Shown here in pieces: positions 47,977-62,148 of a DNA stretch of 64,000 nucleotides. The DNA is from Brachycybe producta (taxonomy: Eukaryota > Arthropoda > Diplopoda > Playtdesmida > Andrognathidae). The translations under genes and the position numbers were made by a program. The notes beneath the pieces were generated by a model. It was not told where the DNA came from. It saw only the letters and a list, made by a program, of their open reading frames with translations, and ran no database searches. The stretch is taken from positions 1,957,957-2,021,956 of the forward strand of contig JAUPFP010000008.1 of the NCBI GenBank assembly GCA_036925085.1, read 5' to 3'. Each line of letters begins with the position of its first letter. The stretch's first letter is position 1.

Positions 47977-50900
47977 ATGAGTACTGATGAACCTCCACCC
48001 ATTGTGAAGTGCTTTAAACACGGTAATATAATAAATTTTAAATTGAAAATTTTATGAAAACGGTTACAACCTTCGCCCGTTTTTCGTTTTGACCCCAATT
48101 ATGATTCGTTTCGTGCCCATTTTTTAGGTCGTTCCTGTTGCATTAAGACGGGAACAAATCCAAATTCGGTGGATACCTACAAGAAGAGCTTTTATGTTTG
48201 TGCGGAAAAGCCACAATGCGACTTCAATCGGCTAGAAAAGGGGTAAAAATCTACTGAAGTTTTGTTAGTTTCGTCTTAGACCACAACACAAGGTGTGGGC
48301 TAAGGTTTCGTATTCTAGACAACTCTTTGACCGTCTTTCAGTCTAAAGGCGTTGAATTGCAGTAAACATCCGAATGAAATCGTTTCGAAACAAGTCTTCA
48401 TCCGTGTTTCATCAAACAAAATACGGTCCTTATTATCACTTGATCGATTCAAATAATCCATTTTTCGGTCGATCCGGGTACTGACATTGTTTTTTTTTCT
48501 ACAGCCACTACTACTGCTGCAACGTTGGATATAAAGAAACAGGCAAATTTTGTGGAAACAACATAATTTTAGAACAGGTAAATGGTTTTATTATTCTAGC
48601 AAAGCTAAGTATTGATGACTTCTGTATGGTTATTTTGTTTATTATAAAGATTTCAACTCATTTGGAAGATGAAGGATCGAAAGAGAAGACAAAGGGTTCT
48701 GTTGAACACAATCATAAAGCAACAGTTGAATCTCATACAATTGAAAAACCGCCCAAAAGTTTTGATTTTTCTTCACTTTCATTGGAGATGAGACATTTGG
48801 AAGAAGAGTTGTTAAAGAAAAAAGTATGGCAAAGAGGTTTCTTTTTAGGGCTGTTGAAACTTTTTTTTCTCTCTGTGTCATCAACTGTAGAAAGTGGTAG
48901 CTGTTTCAAACTTATCTGTATTGCCAGATGGAGGAGCTAAGATCAAAGAACAAATTGTTCAGTTGGAATCAGCTATTACAAAGCTTTCCAATGGACTAGT
49001 GAAGCCTCAATCCAATCCAGCAGTTCATAAAAGTGTTCGACCGACGATAATTCATCCTCCGAATTTGATACCTACCTTTGGTTATTTTGAAGTTTTTTTG
49101 GTGTCTTTTTAACTCTTAATTTTTATTTCATTTTTGTTTGTTTTTCAGAGGTCCCTAGTAAAATGGCCAATATAAGAAATGAAAGAGCAATTCTCGAGGA
49201 AGCAATTAGTGGTTTTCAAGAGTTAGTAATAGTTGAACTGAAGTTTGACGACTTGTGTTGTGTTAACAAATTTCATTTTGCTTATAGTTCATTGAAGTCA
49301 AAACCGAAGGATGACGAGGAAGAGAACGATCCAATCGATCTCGTTATTTCTTTAGTTCAGCATCAACGTAGAGCACTTTCGTGGCTACTTTGGCGTGAAA
49401 AGCAACACCCTTCTGGAGGAATATTAGGTTTTTTTTTGTTTTTTTTTAGTAATTTTACGTTTATTTTAACTTTAGTTTCGTTTGACACAGCCGATGATAT
49501 GGGTTTAGGGAAGACCCTCACGATGATTGCTTTAATTTTGAAAACACTTCCTGACAAAAACAAAAAAGAAGGAGTAGAATGGCTTTCGAAAGAAAGCAGC
49601 AGTGGCGAAACAAAGAAGCTGGTTAAGTCATCGGCTACACTTGTTATCTGCCCCGCATCTCTTCTTTATCATTGGGATGCTGAGGTTAAACTTCGATGTC
49701 GATCAAAGGCTGTTAAGGTTCATGTCTATTTTGGACTGAGATCAAAACGTAACAACATATCTACAGAAAAGTCAGTATCTAACGAAATGTAAATTTCGAT
49801 TTCTGTTGCTGTTTCTTCATAGTTTGTTCTGTTTTTTATTGTTCAGATTGGCATCTTATGATATGATTGTGACTACGTACGACACCGTTCGCAGCGAGAT
49901 CACAACCACTGCTTCCGTATGGTTTTGTTTCATTCCGTGTTAGTAGAGCAAATTTAAATCAGAAGTTGTTAAAAAAAATTATTACTTTAGAGTAACTCTC
50001 TTCTGGAACAAATTGAATTTCGCCGCATAATATTGGACGAAGGACATACAATCAAGAACCCAAAATCACAGATAAGTATGGCAGTCTGTAATTTAAATGC
50101 AAAGTCTCGTTGGGTTGTGTCCGGAACTCCAATTCACAACAACCTAACTGATATTTATTCGTTACTAAGGTACAGTCATTCGATTTATTAATGCTCTCTT
50201 TTCTAATGAAATAATCGCCATATCTTATGTATGTTTACGATATAGATTTCTTCGTTGTACGCCATTCGACGATTTTGTTATGTGGAAGCGTTATGTGGAC
50301 ACTAAATCTCGTTAGTTTGTTACTTACTATGATTATTGAGAATCAATTGATCGATTTCTGTTTTAAACAGCACTTGGTAAGCGATGGCTGGGTACGATCG
50401 TTTCTTGTATGCTTCTTAGACGTACTAAGACTGAAACTGATTCGGAAGGGAAGCTTCTGGTAGTTCAAGTTTAAAAACGAAATTACTAATTTTTTTTTTA
50501 TAAATTTCTAATGATTCTTTGTGTTATAGGTTTGTTTGCCTCCGAAAACCATTCACCAAGTTGAGCTGCTGTTCACCAAAGAGGAAAGTGATATCTACCG
50601 CATTCTTTTCAACCAATCAAAGTATTTTGTATTCCAATTAAGGGATTAATTTTGATCACTTCAAATTCTTAAATTAACAGTATGTTTTAATGTCAATTTT
50701 AAGAGAAATGATGAGAAGGTATTTAGAAGATCGAGGAGAAATTTCGGGAATTAAAAAACATGCATCTCCTACCGCACCTAATAATTCAGGTTGTGTTATT
50801 AAGCCAAAAATGTTTAAAAATGTTTTACAACATGCACAGTCGAAATTTAAAGTTTTCCTTATACTGATTTAGGCCTATCACTGAAGGAAAAACACAATAA

Positions 50901-51937
50901 AGGCAGTACATTGTTGCATATTCTCGTCACGCTGTTACGTCTTAGACAATGTTGTTGCCACCCAAGTCTCCTTTGCGAGATTTTTGATGTCAAACAGGCA
51001 AAGAATGCTCAGTCCGGTGATGATCTACTCGATGGTCTTGTATCTCAGATGGAAGACCTCCATTTGACCAATCCAGTTTCTGTGGTCAACGATCTTGTCG
51101 GTGGGGATGGCAAATTGGGTCCGACTTTTGATATGAATTATCACAGCACAAAGGTATGCTAATCGAATATTGTCTTTTAAAAAAATATTTTATTGCCGTT
51201 TTATTTCTATATATGTAGATAAAAGCATTATTGTCTCGACTGGATCATAAGGGCAAAGATTCGCCACCGAAAAGGTGCGTGTAAAGTTTATAATTATTTG
51301 CCTTTGTCAGAAACATTTCATTGAATTTTTTTTTTGCTTTTGTTTTCTAGTGTTGTTGTGTCTCAATGGACTTCTATGCTGAATATAGTTGCGTTTCATT
51401 TAAAACAAATTGGAATGCCTTTCTGTCAAATAAGTGGTGACGTTGCTGTGAAAGATCGCATGCATACCGTGGAAAGTTTTAATGGGTCGCATAAAGGTGG
51501 GCCACAGGTAAGGCCCTTTTTTTTATAAGGACTAAGGAATTGAATAATAAAAAGTCTGTTGATTTCCTTATTTGTAGGTGATGCTTTTATCGCTTAAAGC
51601 TGGTGGAGTGGGTTTGAATCTAGTCGGTGGAAGTAATCTCTTCATAATGGATCTTCATTGGTAATTTATTTATGATTTTATAAGTGTTAAGCATCGAAAC
51701 TACTGTTGTTTGTTATTTTATAGGAACCCTGCTTTGGAATGTCAAGCGATTGATCGTGTCTATAGAATGGGTCAGACGAGAGACGTGCACGTGTACAGAT
51801 TTATCTGCAAAGATACGATCGAAGTGAAGATTGCTTCTCTACAAGACAAAAAGCTATCACTTGCAAAGAGTGTGGTTGAAGGCGGGAAAGGTGGCTCGAA
51901 TACCGTAGAACAGCTCAGAGCTTTGTTCGGATTTTGA
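47977..51937 (+). CDS. TTF2: Transcription termination factor 2 (SNF2 ATPase, lodestar)
   Basis: dsDNA-dependent ATPase that releases RNA polymerase II, notably at mitosis. 19 exons, all in phase, 820 aa: 47977-48022, 48128-48242, 48505-48577, 48650-48823, 48891-49080, 49149-49221, 49288-49427, 49491-49770, 49847-49916, 49991-50169, 50246-50310, 50371-50459, 50530-50621, 50704-50789, 50873-51153, 51219-51274, 51351-51507, 51578-51660, 51724-51937. N-terminus: GRF-type zinc fingers ([13 protein letters not shown]...[12 protein letters not shown], then [16 protein letters not shown]). Helicase motifs: [17 protein letters not shown] (Walker A), [17 protein letters not shown] (motif II, DEAH in human), [50 protein letters not shown]. 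The ~400-residue linker of human TTF2 is much shortened. Exon 14's acceptor (50703) was chosen because it alone keeps frame and alignment. Confidence 0.95.
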
Positions 51938-53479
<1,542 letters not shown>

Positions 53480-53639
53480 AAACTTTTTCTTGTATTGTGG
53501 GTATAAGAAGTAATAAAATAACGCTTTTGAAGTCTCTTTATTATGAATTTTTTTCTTTTATTTCATATATATCATTTTGAATTAGTATAATTTCACATAT
53601 GACACGATAAATGTTTTATATCGGTTTCTTAAGGAAGGT

Positions 53640-54520
53640 TTAAGGTTTTTTATCCTGCAGTTCCAAGTCAAATAGGTACTGAGCAAGATCGGCGTTGCCG
53701 ACGGTGGACATCTTTGTAAGACGGGCGATCTTTCCCTTGAGAACTCTCATCGATTCCACTTGTTCTCGAAGCATGTCTGATTCGAGCATGTCGACCAACT
53801 GTTAAGAAAGTATAATATAGTATATAGACGTTTTGAGAAATATAAAAATGTTATATTGTTACGTGAACATCCTTGTACAAGTCGCTGGATGCTTTTTCGT
53901 GAATTCTCATTAGATGCTTCGTTACGTTTTCCTCAAGGGCGAGAGCGTCCTTCAGCGCCTGAAGGCCACTACTGCCTTTGTATGTTACCGGCTTAAAAAT
54001 AGGTTGACATTATAGATTTTGACGCTATTTTAGATTGTTCAAAACCTTAATCTTACATTGATTTTGAGTTCACCCAGTTTTCCGTTTCTTTCATTGAGGT
54101 AGTTAACTAGTTTATTGGCGTGTTCTTTTTCTTCGTCCGAGTTCTCCATGAAAAATTTCTTGAAACCAGCCAATGACACGTCATCTTGGCCAAAATATGA
54201 TGCCTAAATATATAAAGTGTGTCTTGAATACAATTTCTATACACATTAGTTTTTTTGTGTGCTTACTATTGCAAGGTACTGGATGCTAGCATGGAGTTCT
54301 CGGCCCACTTGATTAGTTAGTTCTTGTTGAATGGAATCGTGAACCTCGTAAAGTTTTGGCGAGCCGATTTTGTTTACTGTTTTAGTTGTGAATACAAAAA
54401 CGCATAATGGTTAATTTTCAAATTATGTAAAATAATTACAGAAATACCTTCATCGTTTTGTGCATAAATGAAGCCCAACAGAAAAACTGCAATACATAAA
54501 CTCTTGTGAATGGAAGCCAT
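53640..54520 (-). CDS. Secreted/lumenal heavy-chain-type ferritin
   Basis: Iron-storage ferritin subunit with ferroxidase site. Five minus-strand exons: 54520-54448, 54376-54267, 54203-54057, 53991-53863, 53798-53640; 205 aa. The N-terminus MASIHKSLCIAVFLLGFIYA is a signal peptide, so the protein enters the secretory pathway, as in many arthropod and mollusc ferritins. Ferroxidase ligands of human H-ferritin have equivalents: Glu in GRELHAS, Tyr in IQYLAI, the Glu pair and His in DEEKEHA, Glu in LEENVTKH, and Gln in LREQVES. Expression is probably iron-controlled, since the 5' UTR contains an iron-responsive element (separate entry). Poly(A) signals (minus) at 53562-53557 and 53542-53537. It could be one of several ferritin subunits; no symbol is assigned. 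Confidence 0.96.
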
Positions 54521-55807
54521 TCTCTTTCCTTGAATGTTAGAATTAAAGTGACTTTCTGCAACGTTTTCTCAAGTTGACTATCACTGGTAAGGTGCTTGAA
54601 AGTTGACAGTTTGCTTGGCCTTTGTACTCACTGGCACAGAAGACGTAGTATCGAACTGTCCGGTTATTGTCACTCACCACAGAAACAGCTTATTTTTTGT
54701 ATAAAGGTCACTTTTCTTACCACCCTCTTCAACAGTTTACTGTCCTGACCCCCCTCTAATAATATACTATTTATAATGTAGATTTAATCATGTGATGTGT
54801 TTATGTTAAATGAAGTTTTTAAAGCGAGAACAAAAAAAGGAAGTGTACAGTAATGATGTGGGGTGGCAGGAAGGAAAAATTTAAGGGATGTAAAGCTTAC
54901 AGAAGTCTCTCTTCAACTTCCCTCCATCCCAATTCCAATTTTAAACAGCTGCTGTTTATGCAATTGCTTGATAACATGTATCTTGGAAAATGATTAATGT
55001 TTCTGATTATTATTTTGCTGGTAGTGCGAAGTTCTTAAGTATGAGTTCAGGGACATAGTTAGGGAGGAGGATGGGGGCGATCAGGTTAAAGCTAGGGCCC
55101 CTCATTACTGGGGCCAAACTTAATGTTGCTATGGCCCATTATGTATCTTCAGACCTATATACAGTACACTGTATATGTACAACAACTATCAATGCCTAAA
55201 ATAATTATTAAAAAAAAATTAACTGATTAATATTCTTTTATTTCAGAAATTAATATCACGACTCAATTTTTGAAAATTAGCAATTAAAAAAATGTTTTTC
55301 TCTGGTCCGGGTTTGAACCTTTGACATACAACGAAAATGACGTCATTTCTTATCGACTTTAAATCGATGTCAACTTTTAGATTATTTTAGCCAATAAATC
55401 TATATCGATTTACAATCGATGTTATGCATGTACTGCTCCTAGCGGCAAGTTAGTTAACTATTTATTATTGTAATTAATACGTTTGGCACAGCAGCAACCA
55501 CTAGGAGCAGTACAATCGTTTTTTTTTTTTTTCCTACTTTGTAACGATTTCAGATACAATGTGTGTACGTCATTGCTGGAAAATGATGCTAAGAAGTGGC
55601 TTCTTTAAGTTCTTTTTACTATTTTTGGTTGCTGTGTACGTTGTAATAAGGAGATAGGAGCGACACTGGGTGTGAGACTGACGTATGAAACGTTTTGTTG
55701 TGATTCCCGTTAATGGCCGCGGATGTTGGCAACATTCGTAGCTTTAAAAAATTCTAGTTATAGTGAAATTAGTTTAGTTTTTTTAATGTTTTAGACGTAT
55801 TGAGAAG
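54521..55807. other. Divergent spacer ferritin / LST2
   Basis: Contains the ferritin leader with IRE, then AT-rich sequence with GGGCCC-like words near 55095, a short inverted repeat GTACTGCTCCTAG at 55431 and 55502 (arms of a ~85-bp hairpin), and the LST2 leader. A B-box-like GGTTCAAACCC on the minus strand near 55310 is not part of a foldable tRNA. Confidence 0.6.
54620..54642 (-). promoter_or_regulatory. Iron-responsive element (IRE) in ferritin 5' UTR
   Basis: Minus-strand RNA reads CUU-C-UGUGC-CAGUGA-GUACA-AAG: the canonical CAGUGN loop, a five-pair upper stem (one G-U), an unpaired C bulge, and a lower stem CUU/AAG. It lies ~100 nt 5' of the ferritin ATG, where IRP1 is known to bind and block translation when iron is low. 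A second CAGUGA at ~54582-54588 lacks a proper stem. Confidence 0.9.
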
Positions 55808-58800
55808 ATGTATTCTATACGAAAGTGGTTCTATAAACCTAAAGTAAGTTCGAAATTATATTATTATTTGATTTTTAAGCTTGGTTGTGGTTTACTTAAA
55901 AAGTGAGGTGAAAAAATCCGGGGTGAAAAAAAAAGGGAGAGAGAAATAACATCGCTCACTCGTTCGCTCCCCTTGGAGAGAAACACAAAAAAAAAAATGC
56001 TGTCAAGGTCTCTCTCTCTCTTTCTGTATATGTCTTTTTTTTCCCCCTCGATTGTTTATTCGTTTTTCAAGTATGTTTCATGAAAAACAGCAGCAGCAAT
56101 AATATAGCACAAAACATACTGTGAATCTGTCTATATAATGTTTAATGACGTAAAAAGTATTAAAACAAATAAAGAGGGTGGAGAAAACCCCTCTCTTCGC
56201 TTCTTATTAAATATAAAATATATATTCAAAAGTTCGAAGAATTTTACTTCCCTTATTATTTATTATTTTCTTATATCAATCTCTCTCCAAAATTATTTTT
56301 TTATAAGTTTCTCTTAATTCTCGAAAGAATGAATTGATATTTATGTGAGGGTGAAATAGGGGGGTGGTGTTTTTTTTTTTTAGAAAGAGTGATGTTTAAG
56401 CTTTATAGAAAAAAGTGTGCCATTGTTTTCTTTTGTTGGCAAAACAGCTGTTTAAAAATGATAAAAAAAAAGAGAAGGAAACCAAGAAAAAGCAAATAAA
56501 CAGGGGGGAAAAAAGGGACTATTTATTAATATTTTAAGGTAAGATTAGGTTGGACCTCCTCCACCTCCTCCTTCTCCTCTCAGTCTATTTTGTATTGTGT
56601 CTAGGCAAACTTTGTTATAATAATTTGTATGTCACATTGAAAATAACCTCCTCCTCCTCTTCTTCATTGATAAACGTCCCTTGTTCTAATCATTCTCCTC
56701 TTTTGACGAGAAAAAAGAGAGGAAAAACCCACTGAAATTCCAATTTTTTTTTTTGTGTTTTTACAAAAAATAAAATAAAATTTTGGAAATTCTTTCTATT
56801 AAAAACCATTTAGCCCTCCTTCTACAAGGTTGTGGTAGCTCTTTCGTCTTTTTTTTTCGCGCCTTTGACGCGTCATTAGCCTGTAAACGTAAGGTTACGA
56901 TGTTGATATATAAGGTATATATCATCATAGTAACCTTAGTTTGGAGGCTAAGAAGGCCTTGTTTCCACTGAGGCGAAAATTTGAACTTTTTGAAAATTGA
57001 ACAAACGTGACCTTTGCCTGTGATAGTGAATGGGCGGAGGAGCCACTTTTGTTCTACTTTTTCACCAGTTGAAATTTTCAAAAAAAAAGTTCAAATGTTC
57101 ACTCCAATGGAAACAAGGCACAATAACGGCTTCTTTACTTTAAAAGAATATTTAAAATTAGGGGTTCAATTAGCTACAGGCAGTTAGAAATCGGAGAGAA
57201 CTTCAGTTGGCTCCGCCCTTTTTATGACGACCGACAACTTCTAATTGGTTTGTTGTATGGTTCGACGTTGAAAAGGGCGGAGAGCATGTGACGTCAGACT
57301 ACATATAACCAACCAATTAGAAGTTGCCGGTCGTCATAAAAAGGGCGGAGGGAGCCAACTGAAGTTCTCTCCGATTTTTAACTGCCTGTCAATTAGCTTC
57401 TCTTTTTGTTAGGTTTTTTTTTTGACCGGTCCGGAGGTCCTTACGATTAAAAATCTATTTCTAGTGGACAACACGCGTAATTAGTAATTTTTTTAAATTT
57501 CTCTTTTGTGTGAAGGTTAGGTTGATTTTAAAAAAAAAATAGGTTTTGAGGAGATGATGGACGGATGACGTCATCATTTTAATACTAAAATTCACTTGTT
57601 TTTAGCTGAAACACGAACAGGATATTTTTTTTTTAAGTAGAAGAAGAAGATTAATGATTCATTTTATTTAGGAATTTATATTTAAGTGTTGAGTTTTGCA
57701 GATTCACCAACAGGTTGGTTGTTTTGTAGATTTTCTTAGGCACTCTGTAGATTGACTGATTCCGCAGACTGAAAGTAACATTAAATACGATAAGCCTTTC
57801 TTTGAACCTTGAAGGGCATTTCAGAAGAAACAATAAAAATATGACAAACATATTATATATCTCATGGATGTGTCACTACTTATTAGGTTTTAATTTTATT
57901 ATTTTATGACGTGTTATAGGTATGCTTGTATGACCAGTCAATGACAGTCATAAAGAAAGAAAAAACACATATGGACAGTATTTGTCATAAATTTTGCATT
58001 TTTTTGTGACTTTTACAAAGTTGTGAGCTACATATGATGATAGTATTGTTATATGACTGTCTTATTACCTTTCCTTAATGAGTAATGACAGTCATAAAGA
58101 AAAACAAAACACATATGGACAGTATTTGTCGTAAATTTTGCATTTTTTTGTGACTTTTACAAAGTTGTGAGCTATATATGATGATAGTATTGTTATATGA
58201 CTGTCTTATTACCTTTCCTTAATGAGTAATGCCAGTCATAAAAAAAACACATATGGACAGTATTTGTCGTAAATTTTGCATTTTTTTGTGACTTTTACAA
58301 AGTTGTGAGCTACATATGATGTTAGTATTGTTATATGACTGTCTTATTACCTTTCCTTAATGAGTAATGAGTCTAATGACCAATTAAAACAACAAATAAA
58401 TGAGTCATAGCACATGATATTAGTGGTAATCTTTGAGGATTATGATTTATAATGGAACTTACAGGTGTGTTGGTACCTTAGACCAATGTATTGGGTGGGT
58501 AGGGTGGTCTAAGGTTCGTGCCTTATTATAGGAATTAAGGCAATTTTGAAACGCTTGAGTCCAATAAGCGCACAAGGCTTTTCTGAGGTAGAAATCTGAG
58601 AAGGCATTCATTACAGAAAGGCAAATAAAACAGTCATATATTGATAGTAAATCGTCACATCTAGCTTATAACCTTGTAACAGTAAAAAAAAAGAAGTAAT
58701 GACAAATATCTGTCATATGTGTATCATATCTTTAAGAATGCTATTTAAAGAGGTTTATGTTTAGTGTCAGCTGTTAGGTTATTTTTTTTGGGGGGGGGGG

Positions 58801-61291
58801 GGGGGTGGGTCTTGAATTTGGGCCAAACTGCGGTTCGTTTTAGTGGTCGAATTCGACTGCAAAGTGTAGTCGGCGGGTCGCTTGTGTGTGTGTATGTGTG
58901 CTAAGTGGAAGTGTCCGACATCGTTTTCCATAACAATATATTGCAATCACAGGCCAACCAACCACCTTCGACAACATTTTTCAGTCGAACCCGAGCGTAG
59001 TTAAGTCAAAGCTAATGCTAAACTCATCTTTTTTAATGAAACTTTCTATTAAACATATTTAGATTTAGCAACAACCTTTGACATAAATCATTATGGGTGA
59101 CATTCTTAATGACTACTTTGCAAAAGTTAAAGCAAAACTCATGAACTTCATGTAAAAAAAAGTTGATGAGGTTAGCTTTAACTTTTGCTAAGCAGTCATT
59201 AAGAATACCCACCCTCTTTTTAAGGCGCTTAGTTAGCTTACTGAGCTTTGGGTCGTATTCTTAACGATTGCTTAGCAGCCAAAGTTAGAGCTAATCTCAT
59301 GATCTTTAGATAGGAAGTTTTGTGTATAAAAGTTGACTAGTTTAGCATCTTTGACTTTTAGCAATTATTATCATTATTAGAGGTGTTGGACGAATTCTAA
59401 ATCTTCTCGAATCCGAATCCTAAAACGTTCTCGAATACCTCGAATCCTTCGTATAAGAATCCTATATTATTCATTAAGAAGATACAAATAAATGAAATAA
59501 TATACAATATTAAATTAATAATAAAAAACAAGTGTGGCTTCACTCAGGGTCGCCACAAGGTCATATTGGCGATCCGGTTACCACCGAAATTGCAGGTCAT
59601 ATTGGCGATCCGGTTACCACCGAAATTGCAACAATCGCCGGTTTTTTTGGTTAGTGAACGCTTGTATTGGACGTGTCAATGCAGTTAAAACTAATTTTAC
59701 CAAACTTTTTAGCAGGTTTCTTTAGGAATAACCTAAAGAAACCGCTTTTTTTTCGTTTTTCGAATCTTTCGAATAATAAATTCGAAAGATTCGAAAGACG
59801 AAAAAAGCGGCAAAAGATTCGAGTTTTCGAATCTCGAATATTTTTCAAGATTCGAGGATTCGAATGACCCATCCCTAATTATTAGGGCTCGGATTTTGAT
59901 GCAATATATCAACCGGAATGTTTCTCAATATGTGGCCATGCAAGTGCCAATTGTGAAGTGACAATCTCGTTTAGATAATAAATAAAAAAAAACAATTATT
60001 CTTTCTAATTAAAAATAATGGTTAGAGGCTAGAACTCTAGTTGACAACTGATAGTTTACCAGACATCTAGCCTCTCTACCCAGCTTTTTCTGATTAGAAA
60101 AAAACATAATTGCAGTTGCTCTAATGATTATTACTTCACAATTGGCTCTTGGGCCACAAATTGAGAAACATTCCGGTTGATATTGCATCAAAATCCGAGC
60201 CCTACTAATTATTATTAAGAAATACTACGGGGGACCCCCTTTAAATGCTTATATGGTTGTAGGAAAGAGGGGGAGGAATGGATTTCGTGATAGATTGTGC
60301 AAAATAATTTGGTTTAGATCACGTTCCGTTTCCATTCTCTCGGGCCACCACCGCCACCGCCACTCTTAAATAGACCGAGACTCATCATAATAATAATGAA
60401 TTTGAGGGGGGGGGATAGATAGATAGATCATAAGAACAATAGTGATCTGTATTTTGTTGTTATTATTATTGTTTGTGATTTGTAAAGAGCAAACAATAGA
60501 AGAGAGAAGGAGGAGGAGGGAGTTAAACGACCGGAAATAACATGAACGTATTTTTTTTCTTCTTCAGAACATATATTACAGTCTTATTATATTATACACA
60601 TGTTACTGATCTTTGTCGTTTACTTTGTGACATATTATCTATTGTCTTTTCATTTTCTTTTCTTGTTATAAACTGTTATAAACCTGTTTAAAAGTTTTTA
60701 TTTCAATTGAATAATACGTCACACACATAGAGAAACAACAGCAAACGAAACTGGAGATTTTTTTTTTATAAAATACACGCAAAAAAAATACATAATACTA
60801 AAACACGAAATGAAAAAAAGGTTACACACACACCATAAAGGTGGCGCTGATCAAGCGCCAAATTGAACAAACGCCAATCTGAACAAACGCCAAATTGAAC
60901 AAACGCCAATCTGAACAAACGTCAAACTGAATAAAAGCCAAATGGAACAAACGCCAATCTGAATAAAAGCCAAAAATTTGGCGGTTATTCAGTTTGGCGT
61001 TTGTTCCATTTGGCGCTTATTCAGTTTGGCGTTTGTTCCATTTGGCGCTTATTCAGTCGCCCCACCATAAATGGATTTTCTTTTTTATTTGAAATTCATT
61101 CATTCATTCTTTCGTTTTATGTGTAATTTTTGAAAGAAAATATATTTCTACTCAATTTGAAAAATGTGCCCCGCTTTTTTTTCTGTGGGGTTGGAAGAAA
61201 AAAAATAAGGATTTATTGTGTGCATCAATCTGTGATGCAAAACGGTGTGAGTTAAAAGTTCTTCAAATTTTGCTTTTTTTTATTTTTGCTC

Positions 61292-61335
<44 letters not shown>

Positions 61336-62093
61336 TAATAATAAAAGTAGGTCAGAGTTGTTTCACAAATTCGGAGCAATATCACATTTGTGTTGTGGCC
61401 CTTAGTCTAAATTTCATTTCTCTGGAACAAACAAACTACAAAAAAAAAGTACTAAAGCTGGGTTTACACGAGCAGAAGTCGAGTGAGTTGATCAAATCAA
61501 TCGACTGCTGCTCGTGTAAACCCACCTAGTGTGATATCCAATAATTTGTAGTATTTTTGACATGAACGGGCTCCATAAATTCAAGTGAATTGGTCAACTC
61601 TAGAACTTTAGATATTTTGGAAAAATCGAACAAATAAAAAAAATCGAAAAACCGAAAAAAATTGAAATACTGAGAAGAAAAATCGAAAAAAAATTGAAAT
61701 ACCGAGAGAAAAAATAGAAAAAAAAAATAGAAAAGAATGGAAATAACGAGAGAAAAAATCGAAATACCGAAAAAAAAATTGAAAAAAATGGAAATACCGA
61801 AAAAAAATCGAAATACCGAAAAAAATCGAAAAACCGAAAAAAATCGAAAAAAATGGAAATACCGAGAGAAAAAAATCGAAAAAAAAATGGAAATACCGAG
61901 AGAAAAAATCGAAAAAAAAAAATGAAAATACCGAGAGAAAAAATTGAAATACCGAAAAAAAAAAAAATGAAAATACCGAGAGAAAAAAATTGAAATACCG
62001 AAAAAAATGGAAATACCAAAAAAAAAATGGAAAAAAATGGAAATACCGAGAGAAAAAAATCGAAAAAAAAAAATGGAAATACCGAGAGAGAGA

Positions 62094-62148
<55 letters not shown>

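Noticed and set aside
50684-50703. Alternative TTF2 exon-14 acceptor at 50680
   Set aside because: It would cause an immediate stop; the acceptor at 50703 keeps frame and matches the family alignment length.
54576-54592. Second CAGUGA near the ferritin leader as another IRE
   Set aside because: Flanking bases do not form the five-pair upper stem or place a C bulge correctly.
55300-55325. B-box-like GGTTCAAACCC on the minus strand suggesting a tRNA or tRNA-derived SINE
   Set aside because: No acceptor-stem pairing or A box at the right distance; no cloverleaf can be drawn.
61600-62019. 139-codon minus-strand frame rich in Phe and Ile
   Set aside because: Produced by the A-rich minisatellite; composition is pure repeat.
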